A stretch of 10,400 nt of DNA, taken from contig JAPPEF010000237.1 of NCBI GenBank assembly GCA_028875335.1, positions 1 through 10,400 on the forward strand, read 5' to 3'. Shown one piece after another: positions 5,707 through 10,400 of the stretch (position 1 is its first letter; each line of letters begins with the position of its first letter). This DNA is from Gemmatimonadota bacterium (lineage in GTDB: Bacteria > Latescibacterota > UBA2968 > UBA8231). The translations under genes were made by a program, and so were the position numbers. The notes beneath the pieces are model-generated. The model was given only the letters and a program-made list of their open reading frames with translations. It was not told the DNA's origin and ran no database searches.

Positions 5707-6834
5707 TCATGCGGACCCGTCCCGGCTCAGGGTGAGAAGCGCGATCTCGGAAGGGGCACCGAGCCGCAGCGGCGGACCCCAGTAGCCAGTGCCTCGGTGG
5801 ACGTAGATCCAAGTGTCGCGAAATTTGTGCAGGCCCGCGACATAGGGCTGTTGGAGGGGAATTGCGTACTTCCACGGCACGAACTGGCCGCCGTGCGTGT
5901 GGCCCGACAGTTGTAGGTGGCAGTCGGCTTGGCTGGCAGCCTCTATGCTGCGCGGCTGGTGCGCGAGCAGGATGCGCACATCGGCACCATCGCTCGCGGC
6001 AAGGGCCTTGGCCGGGTCCGAGGCGTGATCGGGGGCTAGCTCGCCGGCGCTGAAGTCGGTCGTGCCGGCCAAGGCGATCCGTCCGCCGCCGCAGTCGATT
6101 TGGCGTAGCTCGTTGATCAGGACGTCGAAGCCGAGGCGGCGCGCCTGCTCAGTCCAGCTTTCCACGCCCGAGTAGTATTCGTGGTTGCCAGTGCAGAAAT
6201 AAACTCCGAGCGGCGCGGTGAGTTCGGCTAAAGAGGCTGTGTGTGTGGCGAGTCGTTCGACCGGCCCGTCGGCGAGGTCGCCGGTGAAGGCGATTAGGTC
6301 GGGTTGCAATTCGTTGACGCGGGCGACGACGCGCTCGACAAAAGGGGCTTTGATGGTCGGGCCGATGTGGAGATCGCTGATTTGGACGATGCGCAGTCCG
6401 ACTAGCGCGGGCGGGAGATCCGCGATAGGGACATCGACTCGGCGGACCGCTGGCGTGCGGCGGGCTTGGTAGTATCCATAGCTTACCAAGACTACGGCTA
6501 GGACGAAAGTCGCCAAGTCGATGCTGGCGTTGAGCGCCGCGTCGATTGGATAGATCAGTCCCAAGAGCAGTCCTCCGATATCGCGCAGAAGCAGCAGCGT
6601 CGAGCAGACGGTGAAAAAGCCCATGCCGAGATAGGCTACCCAGGCGAGGGGATCTGTCAGCCAGGCCAGATGTGGACGGGAGCGCAGGCGAAAGAGCAAC
6701 AAGGGCGTCAATAGCAGGAATACCAGCGCTAGTGCGGCACCGATCTGTGCGGGCGGCGGGAGATAGGGAATGAGCCGCCAGCCCGAATAGCCGTAGATCG
6801 AGCCGAGTAGCGACAGAAAAATCAGCGCAAACAT
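5707..6834 (-). CDS. Membrane-anchored calcineurin-like metallophosphoesterase (YkuE/YaeI-like)
   Basis: With start at 6834 the protein has 375 residues. The N-terminal third is hydrophobic with four likely transmembrane helices (about 2-18, 31-50, 63-82 and 100-120). The catalytic domain follows from about 145, with D154-L-H156, G185-D186, G216-N217-H218-E219, H292 and G311-H312-T-H314-G315, which is the complete dimetal phosphoesterase set. Members hydrolyse phosphodiesters or pyrophosphate links; YkuE- and YaeI-like proteins act on lipid-linked substrates such as UDP-diacylglucosamine or unknown ones, so an envelope-lipid role is possible. The reading frame stays open to 7092, but that extension runs over the divergent PhyH gene and is not membrane-like. 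The ATG at 6834 opens the first helix and lies 30 bases after a good promoter match. The Shine-Dalgarno match is weak. Confidence 0.87.
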   Translation of the reverse strand: MFALIFLSLLGSIYGYSGWRLIPYLPPPAQIGAALALVFLLLTPLLLFRLRSRPHLAWLTDPLAWVAYLGMGFFTVCSTLLLLRDIGGLLLGLIYPIDAALNASIDLATFVLAVVLVSYGYYQARRTPAVRRVDVPIADLPPALVGLRIVQISDLHIGPTIKAPFVERVVARVNELQPDLIAFTGDLADGPVERLATHTASLAELTAPLGVYFCTGNHEYYSGVESWTEQARRLGFDVLINELRQIDCGGGRIALAGTTDFSAGELAPDHASDPAKALAASDGADVRILLAHQPRSIEAASQADCHLQLSGHTHGGQFVPWKYAIPLQQPYVAGLHKFRDTWIYVHRGTGYWGPPLRLGAPSEIALLTLSRDGSA

Positions 6835-6870
6835 GCCATGGTCTTTGTTTGAGAGGAAATGCAGCCTTTT

Positions 6871-6899
6871 ATTGTAGAGGCTAGCCAAGACCTTTACAA
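6871..6899 (-). promoter_or_regulatory. Candidate sigma70-type promoter of the metallophosphoesterase gene
   Basis: Minus strand: TTGTAA (6899-6894), a 17-base spacer, then TACAAT (6876-6871). Matches are 4 of 6 and 5 of 6 with ideal spacing. The expected start of transcription near 6864 gives a leader of about 30 bases to the ATG at 6834, which supports that start over the longer frame. Confidence 0.5.
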
Positions 6900-6912
6900 G
6901 TCGAGGTGCGCT

Positions 6913-6940
6913 GGCCGACGAGTCTTGTCTCCCGTCGGTC
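6913..6940. repeat. Inverted repeat around the -35 element of the second PhyH gene
   Basis: GGCCGACG (6913-6920) and CGTCGGTC (6933-6940) are inverted copies with one mismatch (a G-U pair if transcribed), separated by 12 bases. The candidate -35 hexamer of the plus-strand promoter lies in the spacer, so the repeat is placed like an operator. It is upstream of the predicted transcript start, which makes a DNA-binding site more likely than an RNA hairpin. Confidence 0.3.
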
Positions 6941-6953
6941 GAGTCGTTATTAA
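6925..6953 (+). promoter_or_regulatory. Candidate sigma70-type promoter of the PhyH-Gfo/Idh-APH row
   Basis: TTGTCT (6925-6930), a 17-base spacer, and TATTAA (6948-6953), each matching consensus at 4 of 6. Transcription would start near 6960, leaving a leader of about 38 bases that contains the strong ribosome binding site before the GTG at 6998. Confidence 0.36.
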
Positions 6954-6982
6954 AGGACTTGGAGGCAGGAAGAAAATTGAAC

Positions 6983-6990
6983 GGAAGGAG
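6983..6990 (+). promoter_or_regulatory. Ribosome binding site deciding a GTG start for PhyH copy 2
   Basis: GGAAGGAG sits seven bases before GTG at 6998. The frame can be extended upstream only to a TTG at 6959, which would place this site inside the coding region and add residues unlike a PhyH N terminus. Confidence 0.75.
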
Positions 6991-6997
6991 ACCAACC

Positions 6998-7867
6998 GTG
7001 AAAGTAACCAGCCAACAGCTCGACTTTTTTGAGGAAGAAGGGTACGTCATCATCAAAGGAGGACTTACCGACGACGATCTCGCGCCGCTCATCGAGGATC
7101 ACAATATCATCGTCAATGAAATCGCCCGCGACCTACACGGCCAAGGCAAGATCGCCAACCTCTACGAAAACGAACCTTTTGCGCGCCGCTTGGCCTGCCT
7201 CGCCGAAGAGTGCGACGAAGTCGATGGCTGTCCCGACATAGGAGAAACCCGCCGGCGCGGCACCTTTGAGTTTTTGCGCAACCAAAACCTCGTCGATCTG
7301 ATTGAGCCGTTCATCGGTCCAGAAATTACCTGCAATGCCGTGTCACACGTCCGGCCCAAGATGCCGTCAACAGATGTAATTTTTCATCAGGATGCCGTAT
7401 TTACCACGCAAGAAGCAAAAGGAATCCTCCAAGTGACCGTCTGGATTCCCCTCGTCGAGTCAACCGAAGAGAACGGCTGCTTGCAGGTCCAGCCTAGGGT
7501 CCATCAGCGGCGCATGGTCTATTGGAGGTACGGGCAGGACCTGCCCCAGACCGAGCGGGTTAGCCTGCCCATGCAGAAGGGGGATGTTCTGTTCGTGCAC
7601 AAACTGACGCCCCACGGCTCGGGCCCGAATAACACCAACGCCGTGCGCTGGAGTATGGACCTGCGCTACCAGAAAACGGGCGAGCCTTCCCCGCGGCCTG
7701 AATGGCCCAGTCTCGTCGCCCGCAGCCGGCGCGACCCCTCCTCGGAGACCGTCTATGAAGACTGGCGCGACCAGTGGGCCGCCGGACTCAAAAAAACGCC
7801 TAAACAGATTCACTACGAGCGTCCAAACAAGCCTTTGCCTTTCACCGGCGAGATGTTTCTCAAGTAG
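6998..7867 (+). CDS. Phytanoyl-CoA dioxygenase (PhyH) family Fe(II)/2-oxoglutarate oxygenase, copy 2
   Basis: From the GTG start the protein has 289 residues. It opens with a family-typical segment, FFEEEGYVIIKGGLTDDDL (10-28). The iron ligands are H130-Q-D132 in VIFHQDAVF and H206 in the TPHGSGPN motif, with R217 as the 2-oxoglutarate anchor, so it should be an active hydroxylase. The stretch NGCLQVQPRVHQ replaces the more common N-G-x-L-x-x-x-P-G-S-H, so the loop near the active site differs. It is clearly divergent from the PhyH protein at 3280-4071 and not a recent duplicate. It is divergent from the metallophosphoesterase and followed after 86 bases by the Gfo/Idh/MocA gene on the same strand. 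Its substrate is unknown; a sugar- or cyclitol-derived compound is a guess based on neighbours. Confidence 0.92.
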   Translation: MKVTSQQLDFFEEEGYVIIKGGLTDDDLAPLIEDHNIIVNEIARDLHGQGKIANLYENEPFARRLACLAEECDEVDGCPDIGETRRRGTFEFLRNQNLVDLIEPFIGPEITCNAVSHVRPKMPSTDVIFHQDAVFTTQEAKGILQVTVWIPLVESTEENGCLQVQPRVHQRRMVYWRYGQDLPQTERVSLPMQKGDVLFVHKLTPHGSGPNNTNAVRWSMDLRYQKTGEPSPRPEWPSLVARSRRDPSSETVYEDWRDQWAAGLKKTPKQIHYERPNKPLPFTGEMFLK

Positions 7868-7953
7868 GGTAAACCGACCTGCTGACAGGGTTTGGCTGCA
7901 AGTGCGCTGGTGGATGTGCCAGTCGGGCCGCTGCCTATACCGAAAAGGACTTC

Positions 7954-9000
7954 ATGTACGGAGTTGGTATATTGGGTAATTGCTGCACCCACGGGGCTGG
8001 GACCGCCGGACAGTTCGCCGCGCATCCTCGAACCTGGGTGGTGACGGGATACGAGCCTAGGGAGCAGCGGGCCGGGGAACTGCAGCGGGCCATGCAAGCG
8101 CCCCTCGCCGCCAGTTACGAGGCCGTGGTGGACCATGCCCAAGTCGAGATCCTGGCCCTGGCGACCGATCCCTGCGACAAAGCCGAGATGGTCGAATTGG
8201 CTGCTCGGGCCGGCAAGGCGCTCTGGATCAACAAACCCCTGTGCCACAATCCAGCCGCCGCCCGACGCATTGAAGAACAGGTCCGGGCCGCGGGGGTCCC
8301 CGCTGTCTTCGACGTCCCCATGGTCAAATTCCAACCCGCCTTTGACAAGCTGCTGCACCAGGTGCGGGCTGAACTATACGGCCAAGTGGTGAGCTACTAC
8401 CACACCTTTGGCATGACCTTTGCCCAAGACTTTCCGATCCGGGAAACTTGGCCCGAGCGTTTTGATCCAGCGGCCACGGCCGGTGGCGGCGAAATGACCA
8501 ATATGGGCTGCTACGCCATTGACTACGCCCTGCACCTGCTGGGCGTGCCCCGACGGGTGGAAGCGCGCTGGCAGAAGTTCTGGCGACCCTATGTCGAAGC
8601 CGATGTGGAGAACTTTGGCCAGATATGTCTCGACTACGGACGCTTCTGGGCCGTGTTGTCAGTGGGCAAACAGGCCGTCGAGGGCCAGCGGGGTCCGCGC
8701 AACGCCTTGACCGTTGAATTCGAAGGGGCCAATTTTTTCCTCGACCCGGGTGCCGGCCTAGTCGTCGAGACTGGTCGGGCCCGCCCGCTCGACGATTACC
8801 TGGACGGCCATCAATGCCCCTCTTCCATCGACCAGTTGCTCGCGGCCCTGGAAGGGGGCCCTGCACCCCAGAGCGATATAGCCACGGCGGCCAGAGGCGT
8901 GGAGGTGCTGTGCGGCGCGTACCAATCCATCCTCGAAGAACGGCCCGTGGACCTGCCGCTAACCCGGGCGAAAAATCCTCTGTTTGAGTCAAGCTCCTGA
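7954..9000 (+). CDS. Gfo/Idh/MocA family oxidoreductase with atypical cofactor motifs
   Basis: A 348-residue protein of normal family length. The N-terminal Rossmann half begins YGVGILGNCCTHGAG, where the usual G-x-G-x-x-G loop is altered. The EKP signature appears as I92-N93-K94-P95, keeping the catalytic-position lysine but not the glutamate. The C-terminal half has GGGEMTNMGCYAIDYALHLLG (177-197; G185, D190), the equivalent of the family's G-G-G-x-x-x-D-x-G-x-H-x-x-D segment. Typical members are NAD(P)-dependent dehydrogenases of sugars, inositols or biliverdin. The changes may mean an altered or lost redox role, or simply a divergent subfamily. AAAAGGA (7943-7949) precedes the ATG by four bases. 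It lies between the PhyH and APH(6)-type genes, with gaps of 86 and 66 bases, and is probably co-transcribed. Confidence 0.87.
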   Translation: MYGVGILGNCCTHGAGTAGQFAAHPRTWVVTGYEPREQRAGELQRAMQAPLAASYEAVVDHAQVEILALATDPCDKAEMVELAARAGKALWINKPLCHNPAAARRIEEQVRAAGVPAVFDVPMVKFQPAFDKLLHQVRAELYGQVVSYYHTFGMTFAQDFPIRETWPERFDPAATAGGGEMTNMGCYAIDYALHLLGVPRRVEARWQKFWRPYVEADVENFGQICLDYGRFWAVLSVGKQAVEGQRGPRNALTVEFEGANFFLDPGAGLVVETGRARPLDDYLDGHQCPSSIDQLLAALEGGPAPQSDIATAARGVEVLCGAYQSILEERPVDLPLTRAKNPLFESSS

Positions 9001-9066
9001 GAAGCCGTCTAAACCCCCTGACCCTGTAGGCGACCGACCTGGATCCTTTGAGAAAGAGGGAGGCAG

Positions 9067-10053
9067 ATGTCAACCGACGCAACCGATTCGGACGTACCGA
9101 AATTCCCCGAGCGATTCCTGCGATACGCAACTAGAGAATTTGGCAAAGAAGGCGAGGCGTGGCTTGAGGAACTGCCGTCCATTCTCGCGCAGTGCTGCGA
9201 TAAGTGGAACTTAACACTCGGCCGGCCGACCGAGGAGATCAAGGTCAACTACATCGCCTATGTCGAGATGGAAAATGGGGAAGAGGCCGTGCTCAAGGTG
9301 GGCGTTCCGCACGGTGATTTCAGTGCGGAGATGGAAGCGTTGGCGATCTACGAGGGCCGTGGGATCAACCGGCTCATCGACTGCGACAAAGAGCTCAACG
9401 CCATGCTGCTCGAACGACTGCGTCCTGGCAAGATGCTAGATTCTGTTGAGGACGCGCGCGAGCAAAGTGAGATTACAGCGCGTATCCTCCAAGAGTTACA
9501 CGCGACTCCGCCGCCGTCGCACCACACACTGCCGCACTTTATGGATTGGATGCGAAGTGCATTCGCGGATGCCAAAAGCTGCGAGGACCCCGAGCGGGCG
9601 CGGGGCTATATCGAGCAGATTCCGCGCGTGGAATCTATGATGGGAATCCTGATGGAGGCGGATGAACCCCAGATACTGCTGCACGGCGACCTCCATCACT
9701 GGAACATCCTGTCCGACGCAGACCGCGGCTGGATGGCGATTGATCCGAAGGGCGTCATCGGGGCTTCTTGTCTGGACGCCGGCCGGTTTATCAACAACGC
9801 GATGGGATTCGGCGAGACCGCGGCGGAGAAGCGGGAGATTTTGCTTGAGGCGGTGACGGTTTTTAGTGATGTATTGGGAGAAAATGAAGAGCGGATGTTT
9901 GCGGGTGCCTTCTGCGACAAGATCATGGGTTCATCGTGGGGATTGCAACAGGAACCCGATGAACACGAGGCGAGTTCGCAAGAGGCGCTTAAGGTGATGG
10001 TTGAAGTGGCGAGGGATGTGGATGATCGTCGGCTGTGGTGTCGAGCCGTCTAG
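9067..10053 (+). CDS. APH(6)-type aminoglycoside/hydroxyurea kinase family protein
   Basis: A 328-residue protein kinase-fold phosphotransferase. V75-L-K77 is the likely ATP-binding lysine. The catalytic loop L205-H206-G-D208-L-H-H-W-N213 and the metal-binding I225-D226-P-K-G segment match the streptomycin 6-phosphotransferase/hydroxyurea kinase family (APH_6_hur, StrB-like), especially the I-D-P-K-G-V-I-G run. Known members phosphorylate the 6-hydroxyl of streptomycin or hydroxyurea, but many homologues in non-producing bacteria have unknown metabolic substrates. The length is slightly above the usual 270-310, mostly from the N-terminal 30-40 residues. GAGGGAGG (9056-9063) lies three bases before the ATG. 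It follows the Gfo/Idh/MocA gene after 66 bases. Resistance should not be assumed, given no mobile-element context. Confidence 0.88.
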   Translation: MSTDATDSDVPKFPERFLRYATREFGKEGEAWLEELPSILAQCCDKWNLTLGRPTEEIKVNYIAYVEMENGEEAVLKVGVPHGDFSAEMEALAIYEGRGINRLIDCDKELNAMLLERLRPGKMLDSVEDAREQSEITARILQELHATPPPSHHTLPHFMDWMRSAFADAKSCEDPERARGYIEQIPRVESMMGILMEADEPQILLHGDLHHWNILSDADRGWMAIDPKGVIGASCLDAGRFINNAMGFGETAAEKREILLEAVTVFSDVLGENEERMFAGAFCDKIMGSSWGLQQEPDEHEASSQEALKVMVEVARDVDDRRLWCRAV

Positions 10054-10054
10054 C

Positions 10055-10068
10055 GGTGCAGACGCACC
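10055..10068 (+). terminator. Small hairpin immediately after the APH(6)-type gene
   Basis: GGTGC and GCACC pair perfectly around the tetraloop AGAC, starting two bases after the stop codon. There is no run of T after it, so it is not a classical intrinsic terminator by itself. It may protect the 3' end or act together with the larger stem-loop that begins two bases further on. Confidence 0.3.
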
Positions 10069-10069
10069 A

Positions 10070-10123
10070 AGCCACATCGCGTTGCACCTACTCGCGCAGA
10101 TGCAACGCGCACTGTACGTGGCT
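10070..10123. terminator. Large two-part stem-loop in the convergent gap
   Basis: The inner stem CGCGTTGCA (10078-10086) and TGCAACGCG (10101-10109) is a perfect 9 base pairs around a 14-base loop. An outer stem, AGCCAC (10070-10075) with GTGGCT (10118-10123), adds 6 pairs across an asymmetric internal loop. Because it lies between two converging genes and can fold in either transcript, a bidirectional terminator or 3'-end stabiliser is likely. No T-tract follows on either strand. Confidence 0.45.
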
Positions 10124-10135
10124 GATCGGGTATCG

Positions 10136-10169
10136 AGGCGGACTTGCGCTTGCAGCCACTCATCCGCCT
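10136..10169 (-). terminator. Stem-loop after the right-edge membrane protein gene
   Basis: AGGCGGA (10136-10142) and TCCGCCT (10163-10169) form a perfect 7-pair stem around a 20-base loop. Reading the minus strand it begins seven bases after the TAA of the membrane protein gene, where a terminator would be expected. There is no T-tract, so confidence is low. Confidence 0.28.
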
Positions 10170-10176
10170 GTGGTTG

Positions 10177-10398
10177 TTAACCCTTGAGCCGGTTGATCGT
10201 CCTTCTGACGAGGATGGCTATAACGGCGGCGTATAGAGCGATGCTGACCTGATCGACGATGGCGTCTAAGCGATCACCAAGCGTGTCGAGAAGTTCCTGG
10301 TCCAGCACGTTCGCACTTGCGGCAGCGCCAACCGCAATGGTAACTGCCAAGTAGGCCGTCGCGTCCTCGGCGTCGATCGCTATCGCCCCGTATATCAG
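10177..10398 (-). CDS. Carboxy-terminal part of an unidentified membrane protein, cut by window edge
   Basis: An open frame entering from the right edge encodes the last 73 residues before TAA (10179-10177). Two hydrophobic stretches are visible: AYLAVTIAVGAAASANVL (about 15-32) and VSIALYAAVIAILV (about 51-64). They are separated by an acidic amphipathic linker containing DQELLDTLGDRLDAIVDQ. The protein ends in a positively charged RRTINRLKG tail, which suggests a cytoplasmic C terminus. The frame is free of stops and has the codon character of a real gene. I do not recognise the family. No start lies in the window. It converges on the APH(6)-type gene across a 123-base hairpin-rich gap. Confidence 0.6.
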   Translation of the reverse strand: MIYGAIAIDAEDATAYLAVTIAVGAAASANVLDQELLDTLGDRLDAIVDQVSIALYAAVIAILVRRTINRLKG

Positions 10399-10400
10399 GC

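Noticed and set aside
6959..6997. TTG start for PhyH copy 2
   Set aside because: The strong ribosome binding site at 6983-6990 is correctly spaced for the GTG at 6998 and would be internal if the TTG were used.
6835..7092. 86-residue N-terminal extension of the metallophosphoesterase
   Set aside because: It overlaps the divergent PhyH gene and both candidate promoters, and the first hydrophobic helix begins exactly at the ATG at 6834.
7813..8358. 181-codon minus-strand frame over the PhyH-Gfo/Idh junction
   Set aside because: Antisense to the start of the Gfo/Idh/MocA gene; no motif and no ribosome binding site seen.
8324..9130. 268-codon minus-strand frame
   Set aside because: It is antisense to the Gfo/Idh/MocA gene and the APH start, and is rich in arginine, glycine and proline, as expected from the complement of GC-rich coding sequence.
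1..10400. CRISPR array, tRNA, rRNA, insertion sequence, tandem repeat or known defence system
   Set aside because: No spaced direct repeats, cloverleaf-like sequence, transposase motif or defence-protein motif was found on reading both strands by eye; the window is ordinary metabolic coding sequence.

Overview
The window is a GC-rich (about 60% by eye), densely coding bacterial segment. It holds eight complete genes of recognisable enzyme families, two less certain ones (a membrane metallophosphoesterase whose start was re-chosen, and a tiny orphan ORF), and one gene cut at each edge. No rRNA, tRNA, CRISPR array, insertion sequence or phage gene is visible, and no gap between genes exceeds about 200 bases. 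Two phytanoyl-CoA-dioxygenase-type Fe(II)/2OG oxygenases occur together with an enolase-superfamily enzyme, a Gfo/Idh/MocA oxidoreductase, an amidohydrolase-2 protein and a cupin. That mix is typical of large genomes of uncultured heterotrophs such as sponge-associated or marine Poribacteria, Latescibacterota or Entotheonella types. This placement is an impression from gene content only.

Layout, left to right. On the minus strand (1-1867), a D-lactate/glycolate-type FAD dehydrogenase is followed 33 bases downstream by an enolase-superfamily (mandelate racemase/MLE) gene that runs off the left edge. A 180-base divergent region (1868-2047) separates these from plus-strand genes for a small cupin (2048-2422) and an AAC(3)-type acetyltransferase (2539-3264). 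Facing them is a minus-strand unit read from 5606 down to 3280: amidohydrolase, then a Rieske ferredoxin whose ATG lies inside the end of the amidohydrolase gene, then a PhyH dioxygenase. Upstream of it, also on the minus strand, is a four-helix membrane metallophosphoesterase (5707-6834). A second divergent region (6835-6997) carries plausible promoters in both directions. To its right are the plus-strand genes for a second PhyH dioxygenase, a Gfo/Idh/MocA oxidoreductase with unusual cofactor motifs, and an APH(6)-type kinase (6998-10053). A hairpin-rich convergent gap follows, then the 3' end of a minus-strand membrane-protein gene leaving at the right edge.

The best-supported functional unit is amidohydrolase-Rieske-PhyH, which looks like a small oxidative/hydrolytic catabolic module. 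The right-hand PhyH-Gfo/Idh-APH row could be a second sugar- or cyclitol-related module. The substrates cannot be read from the sequence. The AAC(3) and APH(6) homologues are more likely housekeeping or environmental enzymes than acquired drug resistance. I do not see a clear new defence or mobile system. The most unusual points are the atypical Gfo/Idh/MocA motifs, the possible leaderless transcript of the dehydrogenase, the K-x-H variant in the enolase-family fragment, and the overlapped amidohydrolase/Rieske pair.
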